39,969 nt of DNA, taken from the NCBI RefSeq assembly GCF_011516825.1, contig NZ_WOTA01000027.1:1-39969 (forward strand), written 5' to 3'. The translations under genes and the position numbers were made by a program. The notes beneath the pieces are model-generated. The model saw only the letters and a program-made list of their open reading frames with translations. It was not told the DNA's origin and made no database searches. Origin of the DNA: Acetobacter oeni. GTDB taxonomy: Bacteria; Pseudomonadota; Alphaproteobacteria; Acetobacterales; Acetobacteraceae. Position 1 is the stretch's first letter, and the number at the start of each line of letters is the position of its first letter. Shown here one piece after another: positions 8,158 through 16,857 of the stretch.

Positions 8158-8826
8158 TTACGAATGATGGCCGGACAGCGGCTCCGGATCATTGTCCATG
8201 CCACCACCTCCGCCCATTCCGCCACCATCAGCGCCGCCTCCCTTTCCACCACCATCTCTGCCGACTTCTCCCTTGTCGCGTCCTCCTGAACCGGACGGAC
8301 GGGTCGGCCCCTGTTTCGGCAGCAGCAGATCAGACGGCACGGGATCGAGATCAAGCGCTTTACGGATGAAATTCCGTAACGCCACAACCAGCTCATGCGT
8401 GTGTACCGCACGCCCTTCCGCCAGCTCCGTGGCCGCCCGGGCCGCCATGCGAACATGCTCTCCGGTTCCCAGCAGGATCACATCGGAGAGCGCGGCCTCA
8501 ACGGCGTCCCGGATACGCCGCGCACGATCAGACCCGCCGGAAAGGTCCAGCGGAGCCGCTTCGTCGGAACTGCCATTGCGCAGCTTCATATCCCGCCGAT
8601 GGGTCGGATCAACGCTCAGATCGCCGGTAAATGAGCCGCCCAGGGTTTTATAAGCCGCAATCAGCGTCCTGAGTCGTTCATTGATCTGACGATTCAAACG
8701 TTCTCTTCGCTGCTGAATGGTCAGCATCATCACCAGACGAACGCCGACACCGGTCAGCGTGAACAGACCCAGCCCGATGGCGGTTGCCAGAACACTGTGC
8801 CATGAACTGAAATCAAGAGTACGCAA
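8158..8826 (-). CDS. Small membrane protein with Gly-rich C-terminus, unknown function
   Basis: A 222-residue protein of no recognised family. One N-terminal membrane helix (residues about 12-33, SVLATAIGLGLFTLTGVGVRL) is followed by a charged helical segment (QQRRERLNRQINERLRTLIAAY), a soluble domain of mostly helix (DRARRIRDAVEAALSDVILL, VHTHELVVALRNFIRKALDL) and a low-complexity tail in which Gly runs alternate with Asp and Lys, ending in HHS. The start is a TTG at 8826, supported by GGGAGG five bases upstream. It lies 77 bases downstream of the pirin-like gene and may be the last gene of the efflux operon. It could be a membrane-anchored partner protein, but no function can be claimed. 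Confidence 0.65.
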   Translation of the reverse strand: MRTLDFSSWHSVLATAIGLGLFTLTGVGVRLVMMLTIQQRRERLNRQINERLRTLIAAYKTLGGSFTGDLSVDPTHRRDMKLRNGSSDEAAPLDLSGGSDRARRIRDAVEAALSDVILLGTGEHVRMAARAATELAEGRAVHTHELVVALRNFIRKALDLDPVPSDLLLPKQGPTRPSGSGGRDKGEVGRDGGGKGGGADGGGMGGGGGMDNDPEPLSGHHS

Positions 8827-8903
8827 CCGGGCCTCCCTTCACTCCTGCCGGGGCGCCATAGCGCAGCATCAGCAGACCTGTCCCGGCAAAACCGGCCGCG
8901 GCA

Positions 8904-9650
8904 TCAGATAACAGTTTCCGAAGCCGCAGTATCAGCAAGCAGCACGACCGCATTTTCATCCGCTATGACAGTCATGGTGGTTTCGCCGGTGACGGCAGCA
9001 GCATCTCCGGCAGCAAGCATATCATTACCGATCGTCACGCGCCCAGAAACCACGATCAGGTATAAGGCCCGTCCGGTCGTCGTGTCATAACATGCCCCTT
9101 CGCCGGCAGGGATGCACGCATCCATCAGCCGGGAACGCGACCGGATCGTGACCGGGGAGCCATCCGTGATGTCCTGTGTTTCCTCCGGATCATCCTCCGG
9201 AAATCCGGAGGCCAGGATGCGGAACCCACCATCTTCCAGAGCGGGAAACGCAAGGCGCGTCTCCTGTGACGGCTCGCCACCTTCCTCGTCAGGCAGAAAC
9301 CAGAACTGGAGAAATGTCGCGCCATCGGCCCCCGCTCGCCATTCGAGACGCGACACACCTTCGCCCGTGCTGACCGCATGGAGCCCGCCGACGCCGATGC
9401 ATTCAGCGGGAAAGCCTTCGACGGATGTCGACAACGCTCCATCCAGCAACCATGTCAGAATATCGATGCTGGCTTCAGGACCGATACGATATATTTCACC
9501 CGGCGCGGAAGTGGCGGCATTCAGCGCTCTCAGTCGTCCGCAGCAGCCACAGGCCGGATTGGTATACGTCCGGAACGAAAAATGACAGCGCAGCGGGATC
9601 CCCTGGTCCCGCACCACGCCGAGCGATGCCTGCCGGCGTACCACGATCAT
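8904..9650 (-). CDS. Pirin-like bicupin protein lacking the metal ligands
   Basis: A 248-residue protein matching the YhhW/pirin layout: HFSFRTYTNP, LRALNAA, ILTWLLDGAL, HAVSTGEGVSRLEW, FLQFWFLPDEEGGEPS, then a second cupin half (ALYLIVVSGRVTIGNDMLAAGDAAAV). Bacterial pirins bind iron or another metal through HPH in the first block and a His just after the 'SAGTG' turn. Here these positions read RIGPEASID and VSRLEW, so the His ligands are lost while the Glu remains. An unusual CGCCG cluster sits near residue 35. It is therefore unlikely to be an active quercetin dioxygenase and may be a structural or regulatory relative. Its ATG overlaps the TGA of the NodT gene by four bases (ATGA), implying translational coupling to the efflux system. 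Confidence 0.7.
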   Translation of the reverse strand: MIVVRRQASLGVVRDQGIPLRCHFSFRTYTNPACGCCGRLRALNAATSAPGEIYRIGPEASIDILTWLLDGALSTSVEGFPAECIGVGGLHAVSTGEGVSRLEWRAGADGATFLQFWFLPDEEGGEPSQETRLAFPALEDGGFRILASGFPEDDPEETQDITDGSPVTIRSRSRLMDACIPAGEGACYDTTTGRALYLIVVSGRVTIGNDMLAAGDAAAVTGETTMTVIADENAVVLLADTAASETVI

Positions 9651-11188
9651 CGCACGGCCCTTACATTGCGAACGGATACCGCAGGATAAGTGGTCTCCCA
9701 GCCTCCGCCCAGGGCGCGATAGAGGCTGGTCACCGACCGGGAGACCTGTGTGCTCGCCTCAGCCAGAGCACTCTGCGAAGACAGCAGTGCATTCTGCAGG
9801 GTCAGCACATTCAGAAAGTCGGAAGAGCCCTGCACATACTGCATCTGCGCCGTATCGACCGCGATCTGGTTTTCATGCACGGCCTCGGCCAGACGGTCCC
9901 GCTCCGTCTGCGCGGCGGAAAAATCCGCCATTGCATCGTCGATTTCCTGCCAGGCTTTCAGAACGGTCCGTTGCAGCATAATGGCGGCCTCCCGCTGCTG
10001 AGCCTTACGAAGATGAAGCTGACCGCTCAGACGACCGCCTTCAAAAAGCGGAAGCGTTGCCGTCGGGCCGAAACCGTACTGGCGCGAAGCCCATGATCCG
10101 AGACCGCTGAACTGAAGCGCCTGGATATCGAGGCTGCCGGACAGCGTGACCCGCGGGAAGAAATCGGCGATGGCCACACCGATACTGGCCGTCGCGGCAT
10201 GAAGCTGGTCTTCCGCCATACGGATATCGGGGCGCCGGTCTGCCAGTTCCGAGGGCAGCCCCGTCGGCACGGAAGCCGGGACAGGAGGAATAGCCCCCGC
10301 ATGACCGAGTTGCGCGGTCAGGGCGCCCGGCTCCCGCGCGACCAGGAAACTCAGCGCGTTAATCAGATGGATTTCCTGACTCTTCAACGCCGGCATGCGG
10401 GATTCGAAAGTGTGAAGCTGCCCGGTTGATTCAGCCACATCCAGCCGCGTCGCCGCACCCTGCTGATAGCGCAGCGTCGTCAGCCGCACGCTGTGCTGCG
10501 TGATTTCAATGTTGTGCTGAAGAATACCGATCTGAACCTGGATGCCGCGAAGATCGACGTAATCCTGCGCCGTCTCGGCCATGAGCGACACCATAACATC
10601 ACGGCGCATTTCTTCCGTGCCACGCATCGCTGCTGTCGCCGCTTCGACCTGCCGACGGACATGGCCCCAGAAATCCACTTCCCAGGAGGCGCTCATACCG
10701 TACTGGGGCAGATTGAAGGACGGATTGCCGACGCTCCCGGGCAGCGCCGTCGGTCCGAAGCCCGGCGAGCCGCTGGCAATGGTCCCGGCGCCTTCGCGCT
10801 CCATTGTTCCCAGCAGGCCCAGAACGCCATTCGTGCTCGCCCGCTCCCGTCCGTACGACGCAGCGGCTTCCGCATGCGGGAACCGCGCCGCGCTGGCGAT
10901 ACGCCGTTCCGCGACGCTTTCGGCCAGACGATAAGCCGCCGCTCTCAGATCGAGATTATCCGTCGCGACCTGCTTTTCGAGCGCGGTCAGCACCGGATCG
11001 TTGAACAGACGCCACCAGTCGGGATCAATCTTTGTCACGGCAGGGCGGCTTTCCGCCGGAGTCATGCTCTCATGCCAGACCGCCGGCGCATGGACGTCCG
11101 GTTTGTGGAAATCCGGCCCCACAGTGCATCCCGCGAGGACGATGAAGCTCGGCAACAGAGTGGCCGCCTGGAACAGTCCGGCCTTCAT
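9647..11188 (-). CDS. NodT-family outer-membrane efflux lipoprotein
   Basis: Outer-membrane factor of a tripartite exporter, forming a TolC-like channel. A lipoprotein signal is visible at the chosen start: a short basic N-terminus, hydrophobic LLPSFIV and the lipobox LAGC with Cys 21, followed by TVGPDFHKP, a hallmark of the NodT/OprM group. Two repeated OEP halves follow (for example WWRLFNDPVLTALEKQV, YGMSASWEVDFWGHVRRQ, LADRRPDIRMAEDQL, YGFGPTATLPLFEGGRL). Length is about 513 residues, normal for the family. The open frame extends further upstream inside the HlyD gene, but ATG 11188 gives the correct signal peptide. ATG 11209 is an alternative that would overlap the HlyD stop. Confidence 0.92.
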   Translation of the reverse strand: MKAGLFQAATLLPSFIVLAGCTVGPDFHKPDVHAPAVWHESMTPAESRPAVTKIDPDWWRLFNDPVLTALEKQVATDNLDLRAAAYRLAESVAERRIASAARFPHAEAAASYGRERASTNGVLGLLGTMEREGAGTIASGSPGFGPTALPGSVGNPSFNLPQYGMSASWEVDFWGHVRRQVEAATAAMRGTEEMRRDVMVSLMAETAQDYVDLRGIQVQIGILQHNIEITQHSVRLTTLRYQQGAATRLDVAESTGQLHTFESRMPALKSQEIHLINALSFLVAREPGALTAQLGHAGAIPPVPASVPTGLPSELADRRPDIRMAEDQLHAATASIGVAIADFFPRVTLSGSLDIQALQFSGLGSWASRQYGFGPTATLPLFEGGRLSGQLHLRKAQQREAAIMLQRTVLKAWQEIDDAMADFSAAQTERDRLAEAVHENQIAVDTAQMQYVQGSSDFLNVLTLQNALLSSQSALAEASTQVSRSVTSLYRALGGGWETTYPAVSVRNVRAVR

Positions 11189-11195
11189 ACGACCG

Positions 11196-12272
11196 TTACC
11201 GCCAGACATAGCGGGCATCGTTCGCATGAGGTCCGCCCGGTTGCGAAGCGGTGTCGATACTGACCTCAACGGACATCCCGACACGCACCTTCGAGACAAG
11301 CGCCTGCCCGGGATCGAAAGTGAGTTTGACCGGAACACGCTGCACGACCTTGGTGAAGTTGCCTGTCGCGTTGTCCGGCTGAATCGGCGCGAAAGCGACC
11401 CCGGTGGCCGGCGCCAGTGAGTCGACATGCGCCTTCAGAGGGTGACCGGGGAAAGTATCGACCCGGATCGTGGCGGTCTGTCCGGTCTGGACGCGGGTCA
11501 ACTGCGTTTCCTGGAAATTGCCGAGAACATAGGCAGCCTGTGTCGGAACGACAGCCAGAATACCGGTGCCCGAATGGACATAGGCGCCAACGCGAACGCC
11601 ACGTTCACCGACCACGCCATCAACAGGCGCGGGGATGGTGCAGTAAGAGAGATTCAGCGCGGCCTGTTTTTCATCGCCCTGCGCCCGCAGCAACACGCCC
11701 TGAGCGCGCTGCAACTGCGCTTTCAGCACAGCAACCTGCCTGACAGAAGCATCCACGGCCGCCTGATCCCGGGCGACAACGGCATTTGCCTCTTTTTCGC
11801 GGGATTCCGAAGACTGTTTCTGTTCGATCGTGCCTGCCCCGCCTGAAGACAGATTGCGGTAACGCACGGCATTCTCCTGCGCGAACCGGAGCGCCGCCTG
11901 ATCGGACAGGACAGCCGCCCTGGCACCGGCAATCAGCGAATCCTGCCGGGCCAGTTCAGCCTCGAGATTGGCAACATCGCCCTGCGCCGCAAGGACATTA
12001 CCTTTCGCCACATCGAGCGCGGCCCGGTAATCATCATCCTCGATATGCGCCAGTTCCTCACCCGCCCGGACCTGCTCATTGTCCTGCGCAATCACCCGGT
12101 CGATACGTCCGGAGACTTTCGGGGCGACTGTAGTGAAATCCGCCGTAACATAGGCATCATTGGTGTACTGATCGACACCATTACCCATAACCAGACGATC
12201 TCCGGCCCAGGCTGCGAAAGAAAGAACAACTGCGGCGCAGCCGGCGTAAAGAAGAGGTTTTTTATAGATCAT
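11196..12272 (-). CDS. HlyD/EmrA-type membrane fusion protein
   Basis: Periplasmic adaptor of a tripartite exporter (358 residues). The N-terminal inner-membrane anchor is at residues 6-24 (LLYAGCAAVVLSFAAWAG), followed by the lipoyl half-motif VSGRIDRVIAQDNEQVRAGE, a long alpha-hairpin with coiled-coil character (about 75-190), the second half-motif IPAPVDGVVGERGVRVG and the beta-barrel (PTQAAYVLGNFQETQL, GQTATIRVDTFPGH). This matches EmrA-like adaptors that pair with 14-helix DHA2 pumps. It lies 21 bases downstream of the DHA2 pump gene and seven bases upstream of the NodT gene, so the three form one operon read leftwards. Confidence 0.93.
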   Translation of the reverse strand: MIYKKPLLYAGCAAVVLSFAAWAGDRLVMGNGVDQYTNDAYVTADFTTVAPKVSGRIDRVIAQDNEQVRAGEELAHIEDDDYRAALDVAKGNVLAAQGDVANLEAELARQDSLIAGARAAVLSDQAALRFAQENAVRYRNLSSGGAGTIEQKQSSESREKEANAVVARDQAAVDASVRQVAVLKAQLQRAQGVLLRAQGDEKQAALNLSYCTIPAPVDGVVGERGVRVGAYVHSGTGILAVVPTQAAYVLGNFQETQLTRVQTGQTATIRVDTFPGHPLKAHVDSLAPATGVAFAPIQPDNATGNFTKVVQRVPVKLTFDPGQALVSKVRVGMSVEVSIDTASQPGGPHANDARYVWR

Positions 12273-12293
12273 GATTACGGCTTTTTCGGAAAG

Positions 12294-13976
12294 TCAGCCG
12301 ACGGGCGCGGCGGAAGATGGGGGCCGGGGCGGAAAGACCCGGTGCGGCAGAACAAGATTGAGAGCGGCGTATCCGAGACAGACCCAGATCAGCACGAAGT
12401 AGATATCATTCAGGGCCAGAACGAGCGCCTGTTCGTGGACGTAGGTATGGAAAACCTGGAGAGAATTTCGGGCGACATGCGCGGCGTCAGGCGATGTTCC
12501 CGAGAGTTGCCCGCTGATGGGATTCCCCATGCCCTGCAAAGCCAGGCCGTGTGTGCCGTGATGATCCAGCAGCATGGTGGAGTGATACTGCTCGCGGCGA
12601 CGCGTCAGTGCGGAAAACAGCGCGAAGGCGACGGCATTGGCCAGACCTTTAAGCATGTTCACCATGCCGGAGATAAACGGTCCGTCAGCCGGCCCCATCG
12701 CCAGGGTTGCCAGCATCAGAGTCGGAATCACCGTCATGGGCTGTCCGAAAACCTGAAGGATCTGCAAGGGATAAAAATTATCCCGAACCCAGTCCGAAGT
12801 CAGCCAGGTTCCCAGCCACGCGGCCCCGGCCAGGCAGAGCATGCCCCCTGCCAGCACGTAGCGGCAATCGACTTTGCGGCTGTTACAGATCGCGGCGATC
12901 AGAGGCAGCATGAGCAGCTGCGGCAAAGCGACCACCAGCGAAACCGGCGCGGCCTGAATCGGCCGATATCCCCGCACCGCCTCCAGATACGTCGCCGGAA
13001 TATCGCCCATCAGCGCGCAGATCGCGAGAATACCGACCAGGGACAGCAGAGAGGCCTGAATATTCCGGCTTTTCCAGTACTGAACCCGGAAATACGGGCT
13101 GGGATGAAAAGCTTCGTTGATGACGAAAACGATAAACGCCGCGACCCCCCAGAAGGTCAGCCCGGTGATTACCGGCGAGCGGAACCAGTCCAGCCGGTCG
13201 CCCTGATACAGCACGATCACCAGGGAACAGATTGCCGGAAGCCCGGTCAGAATTCCAAACCAGTTGAATTTCTCAAACCGCTCCAGATGCACCGGATCAC
13301 GTGGCAGCCCGTACGCCATCATCGCGACCGACAACGCAGCCAGCGGAATGATTTCCCAGTAGAGCCAGTGCCACCCGGCGTCCTCGAACCAGAACGCCTC
13401 CAGTGGCAGACCCAGGTTGGGACCGAAGGTCGCGCTCATCGCATATCCGCCAATGCCGAAAACCCGGATTTCCGGCGGCAGATATTTAAGCATCACAGTC
13501 ATCAGAACCGGCGGCAGACAGCCTGCGGTCAGCCCCTGAAACCCCCGCAGGATACAGAGCGATGTCACATCCGGCATGAACGGCGCCGGGATCGACAGCA
13601 GCGCCATTGCGGCTGTCATGAAAATGGAAAAACGGTAGATCGAGAACGTCATGTAGAACCACGGCGTGAACGCCATGGCGGCAATGTTGAACGCCTCGTA
13701 GATCGCAATCAGCCACGTACCTTCATCGTGCCCGATATGCATTGCGCCTCGAATGTCGGAGAGACCGATCTCGGTGACATGTTCGTTAAACCCCGCGACA
13801 TGCACGGCGAGCAGCATCCCGAGAGCACCGATAACCGTGCGGAGCCCGAAAGGCGGGATATAGGAGGGCCCTGGAGGTGAGGCATGAATCACCGGCGCGG
13901 CGGCAGAAAACTGCGGAGCGTCTACCGGGCGAACCGGGCCGGTCGCCCGTTCCGGAGAGGGTGAAGCCGATTGCAT
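12294..13976 (-). CDS. DHA2-type (EmrB-like) MFS drug exporter
   Basis: A major facilitator superfamily pump of about 560 residues with roughly 14 hydrophobic helices, driven by protons and exporting drugs or other toxic compounds across the inner membrane. Visible features: LGMLLAVHVAGFNEHVTEIGLSD region in helix 1, GTWLIAIYEAFNIAAMAF (helix 2), the Arg of LCILRGFQGLTAGCLPP in helix 4 and the following motif region GGYAMSATFGPNLGLPL. The first 45 residues are a Pro/Ala-rich cytoplasmic leader. ATG 13976 is preferred to a TTG at 14027, which has no conserved residues to support it. First gene of the efflux operon; it diverges from the LysR gene, so LysR control is likely. Confidence 0.92.
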   Translation of the reverse strand: MQSASPSPERATGPVRPVDAPQFSAAAPVIHASPPGPSYIPPFGLRTVIGALGMLLAVHVAGFNEHVTEIGLSDIRGAMHIGHDEGTWLIAIYEAFNIAAMAFTPWFYMTFSIYRFSIFMTAAMALLSIPAPFMPDVTSLCILRGFQGLTAGCLPPVLMTVMLKYLPPEIRVFGIGGYAMSATFGPNLGLPLEAFWFEDAGWHWLYWEIIPLAALSVAMMAYGLPRDPVHLERFEKFNWFGILTGLPAICSLVIVLYQGDRLDWFRSPVITGLTFWGVAAFIVFVINEAFHPSPYFRVQYWKSRNIQASLLSLVGILAICALMGDIPATYLEAVRGYRPIQAAPVSLVVALPQLLMLPLIAAICNSRKVDCRYVLAGGMLCLAGAAWLGTWLTSDWVRDNFYPLQILQVFGQPMTVIPTLMLATLAMGPADGPFISGMVNMLKGLANAVAFALFSALTRRREQYHSTMLLDHHGTHGLALQGMGNPISGQLSGTSPDAAHVARNSLQVFHTYVHEQALVLALNDIYFVLIWVCLGYAALNLVLPHRVFPPRPPSSAAPVG

Positions 13977-14034
13977 GGCACCTATGATGCCCGGAAAGAG
14001 GACCGGGAATACCCCTGTTTCCGGCAACCATAGA

Positions 14035-14093
14035 TTCCACTTTCCGGATTGATCACCGCTCGCTTCTTCGTTCAGCGAAGTCTAAAAGTGGAA
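14035..14093. promoter_or_regulatory. Inverted repeat in the divergent promoter region, possible operator
   Basis: TTCCACTTT (14035-14043) and its exact complement AAAGTGGAA (14085-14093) flank the 41 bases in the middle of the region between the efflux operon and the LysR gene. A smaller hairpin, CTTCG / CGAAG, lies between them (about 14066-14080). The right arm overlaps the ribosome binding region of the LysR gene. The arms may be operator half-sites for the LysR protein, allowing autoregulation, but LysR sites usually have the T-N11-A form, so this is an inference. Confidence 0.4.
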
Positions 14094-14095
14094 GG

Positions 14096-15022
14096 ATGCG
14101 TGGATATGATCTCGATCTGTTGCGTTACCTCCAGGTTCTGATCGAGGAGGAAAGCGTCTCGGCGTCCGCCCGGCGTCTGAAAGTCAGCGAACCCGCCATG
14201 AGCCGGCACCTGGCCAGGCTGCGCGAGGTGTTCAGAGACCCGATCCTCGTTCAGTCCGGTCGCCGGATGACGGCCTCGTCTTTCGCTCTCGGAATTCTGG
14301 ATCGCGTGCAGGAGGTCGTCCGTGCGGCTGACAGCCTTATCGAAACCCGCGCGCTGGCGAATCTGCACAATATGACGCCGACTTTCACCGTCCGCGCCAA
14401 CGATCTGATCATCGCCGCCCTCGGCCTGCCCCTGCTCAGCGCATTGCGGCGGGACTGTCCGCAATGCGAACTGGTTTTCGCCCCGGAAGTGGACGATCCC
14501 GCCAGCGATCCGCTGCGTCATGACAGCATAGATCTCTATATCGGCGCCACCGACATCATGAAGCCGGAGATCCGCCGCCAGACCATCTTTCGCGATACGA
14601 TGCGGGCCCTGGTCAGAAAAGACCATCCGATCTTCGCCGGGGAGATCACGCCGGAAACCATGGTTCGGTATGAATATATCAGCGTTTCCCGGCGAGGCCG
14701 CGCCCACGGTCCGATCGATACGATTCTGCGCGACCAGTATGGTCTTACCCGCCGGATCGCCATGGTCGTCCCGAACTATCACGCAATGGTCGAGAGCATG
14801 AAAGATACAGACCTCATTCTGCCGCTGCCTGGACTGGTTCTGGACAATATCTCCGTCGCGGCTCTCGGTCTCGCAGCATTCGAATTTCCGCTGTCGCTGC
14901 CCTTTATCGAAGCGTTTCAGGCCTGGCATCCCAGACGGGATACGGACCCGGTCCATCGCTGGTTCCGCGAGACCCTGTTCCGTGTTTCACGCACTACACT
15001 CCGTCGTTACAACGCGCCCTGA
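14096..15022 (+). CDS. LysR-family regulator of the divergent efflux operon
   Basis: A 308-residue transcription factor. The N-terminal winged helix-turn-helix is clear (DLDLLRYLQVLIEEESVSASARRLKVSEPAMSRHLARLRE, residues about 5-45), with DPILVQSGRRM after it as in NodD-like members. Residues 95-295 are the effector-binding domain (TFTVRANDLIIAALGLPLL, DLYIGATDIM, ALVRKDHPIFAG). The start ATG 14096 fits the family N-terminus, but GGAAGG lies directly against it, leaving no normal spacer; no alternative in-frame start exists nearby. Its position back to back with the DHA2/HlyD/NodT operon makes it the likely regulator of that pump. The ligand is unknown. Confidence 0.9.
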   Translation: MRGYDLDLLRYLQVLIEEESVSASARRLKVSEPAMSRHLARLREVFRDPILVQSGRRMTASSFALGILDRVQEVVRAADSLIETRALANLHNMTPTFTVRANDLIIAALGLPLLSALRRDCPQCELVFAPEVDDPASDPLRHDSIDLYIGATDIMKPEIRRQTIFRDTMRALVRKDHPIFAGEITPETMVRYEYISVSRRGRAHGPIDTILRDQYGLTRRIAMVVPNYHAMVESMKDTDLILPLPGLVLDNISVAALGLAAFEFPLSLPFIEAFQAWHPRRDTDPVHRWFRETLFRVSRTTLRRYNAP

Positions 15023-15116
15023 ACCAGGCATGCCCGGCTCCGTTTTTTACTGAGGTCAGGCGGGTCGTTTGCTCCTGCCGGACACACGCTGGCATCAAAA
15101 TCCCTGTCCGTTCATA

Positions 15117-16559
15117 ATGGCCGGTATGAAACAGCACGGCACTCAAACCAGCCTACCTCTTCAGCCCGAGGCATCGTCCCGTCTCAGGACGCGAGCGGAA
15201 CGTCACGCCGCAGGCGCGCAGCTCCGCAAAAGCGTATGCCGTACCAGCCAGGCGGAATGGGCCGTCAGATCGGACCGCACGCAACCGGCTGTCACTCTGG
15301 CCGCGCAGGGGAAAACCCGCATTCAGGAACTGCTGCCGATCCGCTACGCACGGATGAAAGCCTCTCCGTTTGCGTTCCTGCGCGGGGCCGCCGCCGTCAT
15401 GGCAGCCGACCTGGCACATACGCCATCGACCGGCCTCACCGTGCAGGCCTGCGGCGACTGTCATCTCGCCAATTTCGGCAGTTACGCGTCTCCGGAAGGA
15501 GTTCCGGTCTTCGATATTAACGACTTCGATGAAACACTGACCGCCCCGTTCGAATGGGATATCAAGCGTCTTGGTACATCGCTTGTGCTCGCGGGCCTCG
15601 AATCAGGCATGTCGGACAAGGCCGCCCGGGCGCTTCCGGAAGAGATGGCCCTGACATACACGGTTCAGATGACGCGTCTGGCGGAACTCAGCCCGATTGA
15701 AATCTGGACCGACCGGATCGATCTGACATCCGCCGTCGCACAGTTTGAAGACCGCAAAGTCCGGGCACGCGTTCAGGCTGAGCTCACCCGCCGCCTCGAC
15801 AGTGCCCGAAATCATTTCGGACTGGTCGCGGATAACGGGCCGGCCCCCTCCCTTCGGGAATGTCCGCCCCTCGTCATGCGCCTGCCCGCCGAGGAAGATA
15901 CGATCCGGCATGCTTTCGCGCGTTATTGCGCGACGCAGCCCCCCGAACGCCTGGCCCTGCTGGATCGCTACCGTCTGAAGGATGTGGTGTTCAAAGTTGT
16001 CGGGATCGGCAGCGTCGGCACCTTCTGTGCCATAGGTCTGTTCGCTACCGCTGACAGCGAAACACTCCTCCTGCAGATCAAGGAAGCCCGGACTTCCGTT
16101 CTCGCCCCTTTCACGGCTCCGGATCATTTTCATAACCAGGGGGAGCGCGTTGTGACCGGCCAGCGCATCACCCAGGCAGTCTCGGATTCCTTTCTTGGCT
16201 GGACGCATAGTGATGGTCCGCAGTCAGACGCAACCGGTACCGCGCCAGACCTTTCAGGTGCGGGCCGGCAATTTTATGTCCGCCGCCTCAAGGACAGTCG
16301 CCTTGCCGCCATTGGCGCGGATTTCGCACAGCAGGGACTGACGGACTACGCAAAACTCTGCGGCAGAACCCTTGCCCGCGCTCACGCCCGTTCTGGGGAT
16401 GTCGTGGCCATTGCCGGATATATTGGTAAGGGAACAGCTTTCGCGAATGCGATCAGCGCGTTTTCCGCCGCCTATGCAAAACAGACGCACCGGGACTGGG
16501 CGGCGTTCACCGCAGCTCTTAAAGGTAATAATCTCACTGTCCCGCCTGCGTCGGTTTAG
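15117..16559 (+). CDS. DUF2252 family protein
   Basis: About 480 residues of the DUF2252 family, whose members have a kinase-like fold but no established reaction. Family segments are visible: RYARMKASPFAFLRGAAAVM, CGDCHLANFGSY, FDINDFDETLTAPFEWDIKRL, RYRLKDVVFKVVGIGSVGTFC, LLLQIKEARTSVL, GERVVTGQRITQAVSD and LARAHARSGD. The pattern H-x-x-N ... D-x-N-D-F-D-E resembles the metal and catalytic loops of aminoglycoside-phosphotransferase-like kinases, so phosphotransfer is possible but unproven. Three starts are possible (TTG 15069, ATG 15117, ATG 15126); none has a good ribosome binding site. A strong terminator follows directly. Confidence 0.85.
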   Translation: MAGMKQHGTQTSLPLQPEASSRLRTRAERHAAGAQLRKSVCRTSQAEWAVRSDRTQPAVTLAAQGKTRIQELLPIRYARMKASPFAFLRGAAAVMAADLAHTPSTGLTVQACGDCHLANFGSYASPEGVPVFDINDFDETLTAPFEWDIKRLGTSLVLAGLESGMSDKAARALPEEMALTYTVQMTRLAELSPIEIWTDRIDLTSAVAQFEDRKVRARVQAELTRRLDSARNHFGLVADNGPAPSLRECPPLVMRLPAEEDTIRHAFARYCATQPPERLALLDRYRLKDVVFKVVGIGSVGTFCAIGLFATADSETLLLQIKEARTSVLAPFTAPDHFHNQGERVVTGQRITQAVSDSFLGWTHSDGPQSDATGTAPDLSGAGRQFYVRRLKDSRLAAIGADFAQQGLTDYAKLCGRTLARAHARSGDVVAIAGYIGKGTAFANAISAFSAAYAKQTHRDWAAFTAALKGNNLTVPPASV

Positions 16560-16561
16560 CC

Positions 16562-16610
16562 GCTGATCGCCTCAGGCTAATCAGCGCCGGATTAGCCTGA
16601 GGCGATCAGC
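16562..16610 (+). terminator. Terminator with a perfect 21-bp stem
   Basis: Arms 16562-16582 and 16590-16610 are exact reverse complements over 21 bp, with a 7-base loop (AGCGCCG), and are followed by TTT. It begins three bases after the DUF2252 stop codon. The stem is unusually long for an intrinsic terminator and could also be recognised as a repeat-type element. Confidence 0.8.
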
Positions 16611-16857
16611 TTTCACGGACTTCGCTCAAAACAGAAAATTTTATTTCTGCTATATATAAAATAATAAGCCGTTATTTAAAATAAATGCGTTTCCCGGTTC
16701 TGTTTAATCCGGTCTGATAAACGCACGGTTACGTCCGGTTCCATCCGCCAAACCGCAAAAAGTCGATGGACAGGCCGTTTGCGGTTCAGCGGGAGAATGT
16801 TATAATCACGGTAATTATGTAAATGAATGCTCACGAAATAAGGTTCTGGTGAATTTA

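Noticed and set aside
9647..11428. Longer version of the NodT protein starting inside the HlyD gene
   Set aside because: The extra 80 residues are Arg/Ser-rich shadow sequence; the lipoprotein signal begins at 11188.
12045..13880. 611-codon open frame rightwards
   Set aside because: It is antisense to the DHA2 and HlyD genes, has Gln/His/Arg-rich sequence without any family motif, and arises from GC-biased codons of the real genes.
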